Positions 7,987 to 16,628 of a DNA stretch of 64,000 nt are shown here, piece after piece; position 1 is the first letter of the stretch; every line of letters starts with the position of its first letter. Source of the stretch: JAFGAV01 sp041479055 (lineage in GTDB: Bacteria; Acidobacteriota; Aminicenantia; Aminicenantales; JAFGAV01); NCBI GenBank assembly GCA_963702835.1, contig OY969762.1, positions 496,001 to 560,000 of the forward strand. Direction: 5' to 3'. A model generated the notes under the pieces. It saw nothing but the letters and a program-made list of their open reading frames with translations. It was not told the DNA's origin and ran no database searches. The position numbers and the translations under genes were made by a program.

Positions 7987-8888
7987 CGAAGAAAGCGGCT
8001 GGCTTGACAGGCGGGGCTCATACTCGGCGGCGCGCCGCGGGGCAGCGACCGCGGGCAGCGCCGTCGGCGTTGCCCTTGCGGTTGGCCGGGAAATATGAGC
8101 TCTTAAAAGGCCTCCTGCTGGATATGAAACGCGTCCTGGTCGCCTTTTCCGGCGGCGCGGACAGCACGCTCCTGCTGAAAACGGCGGCGGATGTCCTGGG
8201 CCGGGAGGTGTTGGCGGTCATCGCCGCTTCGGAGACCTATCCCCGCCGGGAAACCGAAGAGGCTGAGAGCCTGGCCGAGGGGCTGGGCGTCCGGCGTCGG
8301 ACCATCCACACCCGCGAGTTGGAGAACCCCGATTTCGCCGCCAACCCGCCGGAGCGGTGCTATCATTGCAAAAAGGAGCTATTTTCCGGGCTCAAGGCCA
8401 TTGCCGCGGCCGAGGCCATTCCTTTCATCCTTGACGGGCAGAATGAGGATGACCGGAGCGACTTCCGGCCGGGCTCAAGGGCAGCCCGGGAGCTGGGCGT
8501 TCGCTCGCCCCTCCAGGAGGTCCATCTGACCAAGCCCGAAATCCGGGAATTGTCCCGGTCGCTCGGCCTTCCCACCTGGGACAAGCCTTCGCTGGCCTGC
8601 CTTGCTTCGCGCTTCCCTTATCATACGGCTATCGGACGGCAGAGCCTGGAGCAGGTCGGCCTGGCTGAGGAATTCCTGCTCGGCCTGGGCCTGCGGCAGG
8701 TCCGGGTCAGGCATCACGGCCCGGTGGCCCGCCTGGAGGTCGAACAGCCGGATTTTGTCAGGATTATGCAGGAGGATATCCGCCGGAAAATTGTTCGCCG
8801 GCTGAAAGAGCTGGGCTACCTCTTTATCACCCTGGACCTGGAAGGCTATCGCACCGGCAGCCTGAATGAAGAATTGGAAAAGCGGTAA
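7983..8888 (+). CDS. larE: LarE-type ATP-dependent sacrificial sulfur transferase
   Basis: LarE adenylates the carboxylates of a pyridinium dicarboxylate and transfers sulfur to build the nickel-pincer cofactor of lactate racemase and relatives. The protein shows the PP-loop VAFSGGADSTLLLK, PERCYHCKKELF, and KPSLACLASRFPY; the cysteine in the last motif is the sulfur donor position. The 301-residue frame has a basic low-complexity N-terminal extension of about 40 residues that is unusual, so translation might begin further in. ATG 7983 overlaps the ispG stop. No larA, larB or larC is in the window, so the cofactor role is family inference. Confidence 0.82.
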   Translation: MTKKAAGLTGGAHTRRRAAGQRPRAAPSALPLRLAGKYELLKGLLLDMKRVLVAFSGGADSTLLLKTAADVLGREVLAVIAASETYPRRETEEAESLAEGLGVRRRTIHTRELENPDFAANPPERCYHCKKELFSGLKAIAAAEAIPFILDGQNEDDRSDFRPGSRAARELGVRSPLQEVHLTKPEIRELSRSLGLPTWDKPSLACLASRFPYHTAIGRQSLEQVGLAEEFLLGLGLRQVRVRHHGPVARLEVEQPDFVRIMQEDIRRKIVRRLKELGYLFITLDLEGYRTGSLNEELEKR

Positions 8889-8915
8889 GAATCGTTTCCC
8901 GGATATAAAATAAAA

Positions 8916-8957
8916 AAGCCGGGAGGAAAAATCTTCTCAGACTCTTCCTCCCGGCTT
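8916..8957 (-). terminator. Strong intrinsic terminator of tonB-exbB-exbD
   Basis: A perfect 13-bp stem (AAGCCGGGAGGAA / TTCCTCCCGGCTT) with a 16-nt loop. Read on the minus strand it is followed by a T-rich tail (TTTTTTATTTTA), ending the exbD message. It also lies 27 nt after larE and may serve both converging operons. Confidence 0.9.
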
Positions 8958-8994
8958 GAGATAGTTCGGTCTGAACCCCGATACCGGGCGCAGG

Positions 8995-9417
8995 CTACTG
9001 GGCTTTTTCCGCTTTTTTCTGAGTGATGATCCCGACGATTTCGACGCCGGATTCGCGGATGACGTCGATCATGTCCACGATCTTGCCGTATTCCAGCTCC
9101 TGGTCGGCCCGCAGATAGAGCCTCTTGTCCTGGGCCGTCAGGAATGCCTCTTCCAGCTTCGATTGAAGCTGTTCCAGAGTGACAGCTTCCTGATTGAGGT
9201 AAATCTTTCCGTCTTTTTGGATGTACAGCACCACTTCCGGGCTTTCCGGCATATTTATAGTGTTCAGAGCGCTGGGCAAGCGGATATCTCCATGCCCTCC
9301 TCGGACCAGGGGAGTGACGATCATAAAAATGATGAGCAGCACCAGCAGGACATCGCACAGAGGAACGACGTTGGGTTCGGATTTAAATTTTTCGTCGCCG
9401 CCGATTGAGATAGACAT
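8995..9417 (-). CDS. exbD: ExbD/TolR family energy-transducing protein
   Basis: Small periplasm-facing partner of ExbB in the proton-motive-force-driven motor that energises TonB. The 140-residue protein has a short cytoplasmic N-terminus, one transmembrane helix (VPLCDVLLVLLIIFMIVTPL, with the conserved membrane aspartate) and a periplasmic domain with LPSALN and LYLRADQELEYGKIVDMIDV, typical of the family. It is the last gene of tonB-exbB-exbD, 42 nt after exbB. TolR cannot be excluded by sequence alone, but the tonB neighbour favours ExbD. Confidence 0.92.
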   Translation of the reverse strand: MSISIGGDEKFKSEPNVVPLCDVLLVLLIIFMIVTPLVRGGHGDIRLPSALNTINMPESPEVVLYIQKDGKIYLNQEAVTLEQLQSKLEEAFLTAQDKRLYLRADQELEYGKIVDMIDVIRESGVEIVGIITQKKAEKAQ

Positions 9418-9459
9418 GTTAAATACCCTTACAGGCGGTCCGCTCCGCCGCAGCGGCGC

Positions 9460-10134
9460 CTATTTGTTTTCCTTGCGGATGAAGTAGTCGAGCAGCTGGG
9501 ACGAGGTGTTGGCCATTTCGGCCTTGTAGATATCGATCCGGCTGTTGAGGTAATTGAAGATCCACAGGGCGATGATGGCCACCAGGATGCCGGCGGCGGT
9601 GGTGATCAGAGCCTCGGCGATACCCGACGCCACGGCGCCGATGCCGCCCGATCCGGTGCGGGCCATGCCCCGGAAAGCGTTCATGATGCCGAAAATGGTG
9701 CCGAACAGGCCGATGAACGGCGAGGAAGTGGCGATGGTGGCCAGCCAGCTCAAGCCGCGGCGCAGCTCCTGCTCGAACATGATCGAGGCGCGCTCGCAGC
9801 CTCTCTCGGCCGAGTCGACGATCTCTTGCGAGTCCAGGTTGGCCTGCTTGGCTTCAGTGTATTCGCGGGTGCCGCCGGCGGTGACCCGGGCCAGGTGGCT
9901 GCCCACAAACTCGCCCCGGCTGGACAGGGATAAAGCCTCGGCGACCATTCCCTTTTTAAGCAAATCAGACAGCTTGGGAGCGACTTCCCTGGACTTGTTT
10001 TTGGCTGCCGAATAGGTCAGAATTCTTTCAATCAGCAAGTAGATCGAGACGAGAGACAGGCCGAGCAGGATGATGGCGACGCCCTTGGCTATGGGGGTCA
10101 TCTGCTTCCACATTTCGATAATACCGAGTTCCAT
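9460..10134 (-). CDS. exbB: ExbB/TolQ family proton channel protein
   Basis: MotA/TolQ/ExbB-family inner-membrane protein forming the pentameric proton channel around ExbD. The 224-residue product has three hydrophobic helices: one near residues 15-35, and two in the C-terminal half around LSWLATIATSSPFIGLFGTI and AEALITTAAGILVAIIALWI. The signature GLFGTIFGIMNAFRGMA is plain. It lies between tonB and exbD on the minus strand with a good ribosome binding site (AAAGGAGG) upstream. Confidence 0.94.
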   Translation of the reverse strand: MELGIIEMWKQMTPIAKGVAIILLGLSLVSIYLLIERILTYSAAKNKSREVAPKLSDLLKKGMVAEALSLSSRGEFVGSHLARVTAGGTREYTEAKQANLDSQEIVDSAERGCERASIMFEQELRRGLSWLATIATSSPFIGLFGTIFGIMNAFRGMARTGSGGIGAVASGIAEALITTAAGILVAIIALWIFNYLNSRIDIYKAEMANTSSQLLDYFIRKENK

Positions 10135-10176
10135 GTTTTTATACCTCCTTTTTTATCAAGCCATCGGATGGGATGG

Positions 10177-11097
10177 TCAGCTTGATTTCAGTTTGAAGCG
10201 GACGGTGACGGTGAAGATGACGCCGCGGGGCCGGCCGCTGATGACCATCGGCTCATAGACCCACTGCCGGACGGCGTCGATGGCCGCCTGGTCGAGAAGC
10301 GGTATTGAGCGCAGAACCTTCCAGGACACCACCCGGCCGTAGATGTCGGTGGTGGCCTCGACGATGACCACGCCCTCCACCCGGGCTTGCCGGGCGATCT
10401 CGGGATAGATGGGCGCCACTTCCTTGAGCAGCTTGGGCTGCCTGATATCTCCACCGGCCCGGACCGGGGCTTCCACATTGCCCACCACGCCGCCCAGGAC
10501 ACCGCCCACCACGCCGCCCAGGACACCGCCCACCACTCCGCCTTCCACGCCGCCCTCGACACCGCCTTCGATGCCGATGTCGGAGAGCTGTTCCTCGGCG
10601 ATCTCATCGGGGATCACGATGGGCGCCACCAGCCTGCCGGCCTCGATGTTGGACTGGGCCTGCACAGGCTTGATGCGGGCCGAGCGCTCGGAGCGCTTCT
10701 TGGCGGCCGGGGGCGGGGGAGGGGGAGGCGGGGGAGGGGGCGGCACCAGGAAGGCGCTGTAGATTTCCACCCGGGGCATCTCGCCGACGCTCAGCAGGGG
10801 AACGACGACTACGGACACCAAGAAAATGAGGTGAACTCCTATGGCCACAACGAGGCCTGTGCCTATCCTTCTAGTGAATGGTTCCTCTTTGAAAAAAGAA
10901 TCCTTGAAAACACCGGAGGAAGGCACGGGCGGAGCTTTCTCCAGGAGCAGGGCTACGATCAAGGCTATAATGAAAAAGAAGAATCCGAACAGCCAGAAAA
11001 GGCCGAAGCTGCGGCCTTTTTTTCGGGCGATAAAAGCCGGGATTAACCCCAGTAGAGAGGCCAGGATAGCCACGGCGATCCAGGTATATGTCGTCAC
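10177..11097 (-). CDS. tonB: TonB protein with extra N-terminal two-helix module
   Basis: TonB couples the ExbBD motor to outer-membrane transporters. Residues 200-300 hold the C-terminal TonB fold: PKLLKEVAPIYPEIARQARV, GVVIVEATTDIYGRV and AAIDAVRQWVYEPM. A transmembrane helix at about residues 80-105 is followed by a run of 12 prolines and a Gly-Gly-Val repeat segment. What is odd is the first 65 residues: two additional hydrophobic helices with a basic loop (IARKKGRS) that do not belong to ordinary TonB. Start is GTG 11097 with GGGAGG upstream. The gene leads the tonB-exbB-exbD operon. Confidence 0.87.
   Translation of the reverse strand: MTTYTWIAVAILASLLGLIPAFIARKKGRSFGLFWLFGFFFFIIALIVALLLEKAPPVPSSGVFKDSFFKEEPFTRRIGTGLVVAIGVHLIFLVSVVVVPLLSVGEMPRVEIYSAFLVPPPPPPPPPPPPAAKKRSERSARIKPVQAQSNIEAGRLVAPIVIPDEIAEEQLSDIGIEGGVEGGVEGGVVGGVLGGVVGGVLGGVVGNVEAPVRAGGDIRQPKLLKEVAPIYPEIARQARVEGVVIVEATTDIYGRVVSWKVLRSIPLLDQAAIDAVRQWVYEPMVISGRPRGVIFTVTVRFKLKSS
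10479..10575. repeat. 24-bp tandem repeat in tonB coding for GGV units
   Basis: A GC-rich in-frame tandem array with a period of about 24 nt (two nearly perfect units followed by diverged ones) encodes the Gly-Gly-Val/Leu/Glu repeats of TonB. Such an array can gain or lose units by slippage without breaking the frame. Confidence 0.75.
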
Positions 11098-11159
11098 AGG
11101 TTCCTCCCTTCTGAGAATGGATTCGGTTGAAGAAAATTCAAGCTACTCCGCATGCGTTT

Positions 11160-11189
11160 AGTATAAAATATTTCCTTTTTCAATATCAA
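11160..11189 (-). promoter_or_regulatory. Sigma70-type promoter for tonB operon
   Basis: On the minus strand TTGATA (11184-11189) and TATACT (11160-11165) are separated by 18 nt, about 60 nt upstream of the tonB start. Both hexamers are one mismatch from consensus. No Fur-box-like palindrome was seen beside it. Confidence 0.55.
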
Positions 11190-11204
11190 GCCTTTTCCCC
11201 AAAA

Positions 11205-12371
11205 TTATTTCCGCATGCCCTTCTTGGGCTTGAATATCTTCCACCAGAAAAAGAGGTAGGGGCAGGACTGGAAAATGGAGGAGTAGGTGCCGATGAGGAC
11301 GCCGATCAAGAGGGTATAGGCGAAATCGTTGATGACTTCCCCGCCGAATAAGACCAGGATGACCAGGGACAGGATGAGCGTGCCGCCGGTGATGAGCGTC
11401 CGGCTGAGGGTCTGGTTGATGCTGAGGTTCATCAACTCCTCGAAATCAATTTTGCGCAGGATCTTCAGGTTGTCGCGGATGCGGTCGAAGATGACGATGG
11501 TGTCGTTGATCGAGTAGCCGACCAAGGTCAGGAAGGCGGCGATGACCGGCATGTTGATTTCCCGGCTGGTGAAGGAAAAAATGGCCAGGGTAAACAGGAC
11601 GTCGTGGACCAGGGTCAGCAAGCCCGAGACACCGTAGGACAGCTTGAAGCGGACGGCCAGATAAACGAGCATGCCCAGCAGGGCGTAGAGGATGGCCACC
11701 TCAGCCTTCTTCCACAGATATTCACCGGCCACCGGGCCGACGGTCTCCTTGCTCAGGACGGCCAGGCTGCTCAGGTAGCATCGTTCCTTCAGTCGGGCGA
11801 GAGTGTCTTCCCCCACCCCCAGAGCTTTGATCTCGTCCCAGTTGCGAACGATCCCTTGGCGCACTCGGAAATCCACGATCTGACGTGCTTCCCCGGCAGC
11901 CTTGTCCAGGAGGACGGGCTCGAGGAGGAAGGTCAGGCCTTTCTCGTCCAGGCCGTTGAGGTCTTGAAGCCCGTTGCGGATCGCGCTTCGGTCCTCGTCA
12001 GTCCGCAGGGTTTCGATGACCTGGTTGCCCATGATCTCGGTGGCCTCCATCTCATCCACGTTCTGCCCGCGGAGCTTGGCCTTGGACTGGGTGGCCCGGA
12101 TGATGTACTCCCTATTCTCCTGGCCCACCTCCTGAATTTTGCTCTCGCTCAGCTTGATAGCGGACAGGCGGTCGCGCAGGCTGGAAATGGACATAGGCTC
12201 ATTAAACTTGATGCGGATGAGCGTGCCGCCCGAGAAGTCCACCCCCATCTTCAAGCCGTTAAAGAAGAAGATGTTGACCAGGCCGGCGATGATGACCGAA
12301 AAGGAAAAAATGAAGGCCACATACTTGTACTTCAGGAAGGGAATTTTGGTTTCTTTGAAGAGTCGCAACAT
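11205..12371 (-). CDS. secF: Protein translocase subunit SecF
   Basis: SecF works with SecD to pull translocating proteins out of SecYEG using the proton gradient. The 388-residue protein has GLKMGVDFSGGTLIRIKF after the first helix and VGYSINDTIVIFDRIRDN in the C-terminal membrane bundle, both diagnostic. It is roughly 80 residues longer than typical SecF; the extra length lies in the first periplasmic domain (about residues 85-190, with DEMEATEIMGNQVIETL and LKERCYLSSL). It follows secD with a 2-nt gap on the minus strand. Confidence 0.95.
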   Translation of the reverse strand: MLRLFKETKIPFLKYKYVAFIFSFSVIIAGLVNIFFFNGLKMGVDFSGGTLIRIKFNEPMSISSLRDRLSAIKLSESKIQEVGQENREYIIRATQSKAKLRGQNVDEMEATEIMGNQVIETLRTDEDRSAIRNGLQDLNGLDEKGLTFLLEPVLLDKAAGEARQIVDFRVRQGIVRNWDEIKALGVGEDTLARLKERCYLSSLAVLSKETVGPVAGEYLWKKAEVAILYALLGMLVYLAVRFKLSYGVSGLLTLVHDVLFTLAIFSFTSREINMPVIAAFLTLVGYSINDTIVIFDRIRDNLKILRKIDFEELMNLSINQTLSRTLITGGTLILSLVILVLFGGEVINDFAYTLLIGVLIGTYSSIFQSCPYLFFWWKIFKPKKGMRK

Positions 12372-12373
12372 GG

Positions 12374-13942
12374 CTAGATACTCAACTTCTCGACTTTTCT
12401 TCGCCGGGGGATGGTCAGGTCGAAGATGAGGTGGGAGACGAATACCGCGGTGAACATGCTGGCCGTAATGCCGATGATCAGGGTAACGGCGTAGCCCTTG
12501 ACCGCTCCCGTCCCCCCCAGGAGGAAGAAGGCGGCGATAATGGTAGTGACGTTGGAATCGACGATGGCGCTCAGGGCCCGGGTGAAGCCGAAGGAGATCG
12601 AACTGAGAACGCTCCGGCCGGCGCGCAGCTCCTCGCGGATCCGCTCGAAAATGAGGACGTTGGCGTCCACCGACATGCCGAAGCTCAGGATGATGCCGGC
12701 GATGCCGGGCAGGGTCAGGGCCACCGGGATTTTCAACATGACCAGGGCGCCCAGGGTGCCGAATAGGATGAGTATGTTGAGGAGCAGGGCGGCCAGGGCG
12801 TTGATACCCGCCCCTTTATAATAGACGACTAGGAATATCATGGTGATGATCAACGAGCAGATGATGGCGATGAGGCCCCGGTGGATGGAATCCGCGCCCA
12901 GGGAGGGGCCGATGGTCCTGTTCTCGATGATCTTGATGGAAGCGGGCAGGGCGCCGGACTTGAGGATAATGATCAGGTCACGGACTTCCTCCAGGCCGAA
13001 TCCGCGCAAGCCGCCTGAAATGATGCCGCGGTCCACAATCTGGTTTTGGACTACGGGCGAGGACTGGACCTTTTTGTCCAGAATGATGGCCACCTGGCGT
13101 CCGACGTTCTCGCCGGTCAGCTGGGCGAAGCGCCGGGAGCCGTCCGGCTTGAGCTCGAACCCCACGGCCGGGTTGTCTCTCTCATCCTTGTCCAGGTGAA
13201 CCGAGCTGAGGTCTTGGCCGGTTATGCCCGCCACGCGGCTGACCAGGTAATACCCGCCCTCCGTCCTTTTGCCATCGCCGCGGAGGACTTCCATGTCCTC
13301 CGGGACTTGGCCGCCGAAGTTTTTGAGGAGCGTGGCCTCATCAGCGGCCGGGGGGGCCTGGACCAATTTCCACTCCAGCAGGGCCGTGGTTTTAATAAGG
13401 GTCATGGCCCGTTCGGGGTTGCTGATGCCGGGCAGCTCGACCACGATCTGCTGGCCCTCCAGTCCGCCCTGGCGCTGGATGGTCGGTTCGGAGACTCCAA
13501 ACTGGTCTACCCGGTTGCGGATGGTCTCCAGAGCCAGGTCTACGGTATCCGTCCGGATGGTGCGGGTGGCTTCGGGCTTGAGCGTCGCGGTGGCCGAGGT
13601 GCTGGTCACCGAGGTGTCCCAGTCCTTCAGGTATTCGCCCAGCAAGCTGTTAATCTTGCCCTCATCGTCCGGGCTGTAATCTTGGATCTTGATGTGGCCC
13701 AGCCCGGCCTTGGTTAAGGATTTGACCGTGATTTTTTTGTTGGACAGCAGCTGCTTAAGCCGGCCGATGGACTGGTCGGTGTAGACGTTGATGGCATCGT
13801 CGGTGGCCACCTGGAAAACGAGGTGCATGCCGCCTTGGAGGTCCAGGCCCAGCGGAATTTTCTTGGGCGGATAGGAAAGGATGAGGGCCATGCCCAGGAT
13901 GACCAGGACCAGGATGCTTCGGGCTAATAAGTTCTTTTTCAT
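12374..13942 (-). CDS. secD: Protein translocase subunit SecD
   Basis: Partner of SecF in the proton-driven SecDF motor. The 522-residue product begins with a transmembrane helix followed by IPLGLDLQGGMHLVFQV, then the P1 periplasmic domain (IRNRVDQFGVSEPTIQRQG), the SecD P1-head region and a six-helix bundle with FGMSVDANVLIFERIREEL and GFTRALSAIVDSNVTT. Order and length are normal. It is transcribed with yajC upstream and secF downstream, the common yajC-secD-secF arrangement. Confidence 0.96.
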   Translation of the reverse strand: MKKNLLARSILVLVILGMALILSYPPKKIPLGLDLQGGMHLVFQVATDDAINVYTDQSIGRLKQLLSNKKITVKSLTKAGLGHIKIQDYSPDDEGKINSLLGEYLKDWDTSVTSTSATATLKPEATRTIRTDTVDLALETIRNRVDQFGVSEPTIQRQGGLEGQQIVVELPGISNPERAMTLIKTTALLEWKLVQAPPAADEATLLKNFGGQVPEDMEVLRGDGKRTEGGYYLVSRVAGITGQDLSSVHLDKDERDNPAVGFELKPDGSRRFAQLTGENVGRQVAIILDKKVQSSPVVQNQIVDRGIISGGLRGFGLEEVRDLIIILKSGALPASIKIIENRTIGPSLGADSIHRGLIAIICSLIITMIFLVVYYKGAGINALAALLLNILILFGTLGALVMLKIPVALTLPGIAGIILSFGMSVDANVLIFERIREELRAGRSVLSSISFGFTRALSAIVDSNVTTIIAAFFLLGGTGAVKGYAVTLIIGITASMFTAVFVSHLIFDLTIPRRRKVEKLSI

Positions 13943-14008
13943 TGTTGACCCTGTCCCTTGGATTCGGTACCTGGCAAAGATTAAGACGCTGCGGAGGGGA
14001 AGCTTATC

Positions 14009-14398
14009 CTAGTCCGATTTTTCTTTTTCGGGTTTGGGCAAGATGGCCCCTACGGCGCTCTTGGTGATCTGGATGACGGTGTTGGAAGCGATCTTGATCT
14101 CCAGCCGGTCCTGCTTGGTGCCCATCACCGTGCCGTGGATGCCGCCGGTGGTGATGATGCGGTCCCCGGACTTAAGGTTCTCTACCATCACCATGTGCTT
14201 CTTCTGTTTCTTGCGGGCGGGCAGGATGAGGAGCAGGTAGAAGATGATAAAGATGCCGAACATAAAGACGAACATCATCATGGAAGAGCCGCCCGCAACG
14301 CCCCGGCCGGCCTGCTGGGCAGCTTGTTGAGTGCCTGGGACGGTCTGTGGCGTCCCGGTCTGAGTTGCCTGGAGGGCAAATAGGTTCAAAGGCATCAT
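14009..14398 (-). CDS. yajC: Sec translocase accessory subunit YajC
   Basis: Small single-pass membrane protein of the SecDF-YajC complex. The 129-residue product has an N-terminal Gln/Thr/Gly-rich segment, a transmembrane helix (MMMFVFMFGIFIIFYLLLIL) followed by PARKKQKKH, and a cytoplasmic beta-rich domain with LKSGDRIITTGGIHGTV, the family signature. The extra 35-40 residues before the helix are longer than in E. coli. It sits 6 nt after tgt. Confidence 0.94.
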   Translation of the reverse strand: MMPLNLFALQATQTGTPQTVPGTQQAAQQAGRGVAGGSSMMMFVFMFGIFIIFYLLLILPARKKQKKHMVMVENLKSGDRIITTGGIHGTVMGTKQDRLEIKIASNTVIQITKSAVGAILPKPEKEKSD

Positions 14399-14403
14399 GA
14401 CGT

Positions 14404-15516
14404 TTATACCTCTTTTGAAACGAAATTCCTTTTCAGTTCCTTAAAGGAATTGGATGGAATAGATTGCCGGATTTTCCTGAAGAAGTCAAGATAAAAATAC
14501 AGGTTATGAATGGTGTTCAACACGGCCGAGCTGATCTCGCCGCGCTCGAAGAGATGGCGGAGATAGGCCCGGGAGAAATTCCGGCAGGTGTAGCAGCGGC
14601 AGTCCTCGTCCAGGGGCCGCTCGTCGCGGGCGTATTTCTGGTTCTTAATGGCAATCGAGCCGCGGCTGGTGAAAAGGCTGCCGTTCCGGGCGTTCCGTGT
14701 GGGCAGGACACAATCGAAAAAATCCACCCCGCGCTCCACAGCTTCCAGGATATCGGCCAGGTAGCCTATCCCCATCAGGTAGCGGGGTTTGTCCGGGGGC
14801 AGCAGGCGGCAGGCCCTCTCCACGGTCTCCAGGAGCAGGCTTTTAGGTTCGCCGAGGCCCAGGCCCCCCAGAGCGTAGCCTGGGAAGCCGATGTCCATGA
14901 GCTCTTCGATGCTCCGCTGCCTCAGGTCCCAGTGCACGCCGCCCTGGGTAATGCCCCACAGCTGCTGGCGGGTGGCCTGCTCGTCAAAGCGCGCCCGGCT
15001 GCGTTTGGCCCACTGGGTCGTCAGGCGGACGGCCTCCGTCATCTTCTCCTGGGAGGCGGGATAGGGCAGGAAGGTGTCCAGGCACATCATGATGTCCGAG
15101 CCCAGCTTGACCTGGATATCCACCACATCCTCCGGCCGGAGAAAGATCTTGGTCCCGTCGAGGTGGGAGGAGAAGCGGACGCCCTCTTCCTTGACCTTGG
15201 CCAGGGGAGTGAGGCTGTAGATCTGAAAGCCGCCGCTGTCGGAGAGGATGGGCCGGTTCCAGGAGATGAAGCGATGAACTCCGCCCAATCGAGCGATCTC
15301 TTCAGGCCCGGGCCGGAGATAGAGGTGGTAGGCGTTGACCAGAATGATCTGAGCGCCCAGCTCGCGGAGCTGCCGGTGGGTCAGGGCCTTGACCGTGCCC
15401 TGGCTGGCCACCGGCCCGAAGGCCGGCGTCTCCACCCGGCCGTGGGCCGTGCGCAACAGGCCGGCCCGGGCCGCGGAGGAAGGGTCGCGGGCAATGATGG
15501 AGAAGAAGGATCTCAT
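14404..15516 (-). CDS. tgt: Queuine tRNA-ribosyltransferase
   Basis: TGT swaps guanine-34 of GUN-anticodon tRNAs for the queuosine precursor preQ1. The 370-residue protein has ILSDSGGFQIYSL, the substrate-pocket segment GGLGLGEPK, the nucleophile region FDCVLPTRNARNG and zinc ligands in EDCRCYTCRNFSRAYLRHLF. Family length is standard. The start overlaps the stop of ychF (ATGA) and yajC follows, the widespread tgt-yajC-secDF linkage. Confidence 0.97.
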   Translation of the reverse strand: MRSFFSIIARDPSSAARAGLLRTAHGRVETPAFGPVASQGTVKALTHRQLRELGAQIILVNAYHLYLRPGPEEIARLGGVHRFISWNRPILSDSGGFQIYSLTPLAKVKEEGVRFSSHLDGTKIFLRPEDVVDIQVKLGSDIMMCLDTFLPYPASQEKMTEAVRLTTQWAKRSRARFDEQATRQQLWGITQGGVHWDLRQRSIEELMDIGFPGYALGGLGLGEPKSLLLETVERACRLLPPDKPRYLMGIGYLADILEAVERGVDFFDCVLPTRNARNGSLFTSRGSIAIKNQKYARDERPLDEDCRCYTCRNFSRAYLRHLFERGEISSAVLNTIHNLYFYLDFFRKIRQSIPSNSFKELKRNFVSKEV

Positions 15517-16583
15517 GAGGCGAAGCGGAAGTAGATGACGTCGCCGTCCCGCACGATATAATCCTTGCCCTCCAGCCGCAGGGCTCCCTTTTCCTTGGCG
15601 GCCTGGAGCGAGCCGTGGCGGAAGAGCTCCTCGAAGGCGATGACCTCCGCCCGGATGAACCCCCGCTCGATGTCGGTGTGAACGGCGCCGGCCGCGGCCA
15701 GGGCGGAAGAATTTCTCCGGATCGTCCAGGCCCGAACCTCCTCCTTGCCGATGGTGAAGAAGACAGCCGTGTCGAGAAGGCGCGGCGCGGCTTCGAAGAA
15801 CCTTTGACGGACGGTGCGGCGCAGGCCGAATTCGGCTAGGAATGTCTCGGCCTCGCCGGGTTCGAGCTGCAGGATCTCGCTCTCCACCCGGCCGCAGAAG
15901 GCTATGGTCTCTCCACGGGTCGGGGCCAGGCCGTAGAGGCCGGCCGGGTCGTCGAGCCGCGGGGCGTCCTTCTCGTCGGCGTTGACCAGGTGCAGCAGGG
16001 GCTTCTGGCTGAGGAAGGCAAAGCTCCGGATGAGCTTCTCCTCGGCCGGAGCGAGGACCGCTCCGCGGATGCCCTGGCCGGCTTCGACCGAGGCGCGCAG
16101 CTTCTCCAGCACTTCCTTCTCTTTTTCGCCCTCCGGGCTCTTGGCCTTCTTCAGGTCCTTGTCCAGTTTCTCCAGGCGGGTTTCAATGGAAATGAAATCG
16201 GCCAGGGCCAGTTCGTCTTCCATGGTCCGGATGTCCTCGGCCGGGTTGACCGGCCGGGGATGGGGAATGGACTCGTCCCTGAACCCCCTCACCACATGGG
16301 CCAGGCCGTCGGCCTTGCGGAGCAGGCCGAGGAGGGCGCTGTTCTTGACCTCGCCGAAGGAGATGCCCTGAAGGTCGATGATGTCCAGGGCGGCCGGGAT
16401 CTTCTTCTTTTCTTTATAGAGGCTCCACAGCCGGTCCAGCCGCTGGTCGGGGATGGGGCAGGCGCGGAGGCTGGGCTCCCGGTGGCCGTCGTCGAAGGCC
16501 GCCGCTTCAAGATGGGCGCCGGTGAGGAGGTTGAACAGTGTCGTTTTGCCCGTCTTGGGATACCCGAATAGGGCGAAATTCAT
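15513..16583 (-). CDS. ychF: YchF/Ola1-family ATPase
   Basis: Obg-family P-loop protein that prefers ATP and associates with ribosomes; used widely in stress responses. The 356-residue product has the Walker A GYPKTGKTTLFNLL at its N-terminus, DIIDLQGISFGEVKNSALLG around switch II, and NADE in place of the G-protein NKxD motif, the feature that gives ATP preference. A C-terminal TGS domain is visible (AAGAVHTDIERGFIRAEVI and GDVIYFRFA). First gene of the ychF-tgt-yajC-secD-secF run; the element at 16629-16971 lies directly upstream. Confidence 0.9.
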   Translation of the reverse strand: MNFALFGYPKTGKTTLFNLLTGAHLEAAAFDDGHREPSLRACPIPDQRLDRLWSLYKEKKKIPAALDIIDLQGISFGEVKNSALLGLLRKADGLAHVVRGFRDESIPHPRPVNPAEDIRTMEDELALADFISIETRLEKLDKDLKKAKSPEGEKEKEVLEKLRASVEAGQGIRGAVLAPAEEKLIRSFAFLSQKPLLHLVNADEKDAPRLDDPAGLYGLAPTRGETIAFCGRVESEILQLEPGEAETFLAEFGLRRTVRQRFFEAAPRLLDTAVFFTIGKEEVRAWTIRRNSSALAAAGAVHTDIERGFIRAEVIAFEELFRHGSLQAAKEKGALRLEGKDYIVRDGDVIYFRFAS

Positions 16584-16628
16584 AGGATAAGTAAAGCCTT
16601 ATCGCTGCGGGCTGTCAAGGGAAGCGGA

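Noticed and set aside
10479..10575. CRISPR-like direct repeats
   Set aside because: The repeat is an in-frame 24-bp tandem array without spacers inside tonB and no cas genes are present. No CRISPR array was seen anywhere in the window.
8995..11097. Tol-Pal system (TolQ-TolR-TolA) instead of ExbB-ExbD-TonB
   Set aside because: The third gene has a clear TonB C-terminal fold and neither tolB nor pal is nearby.
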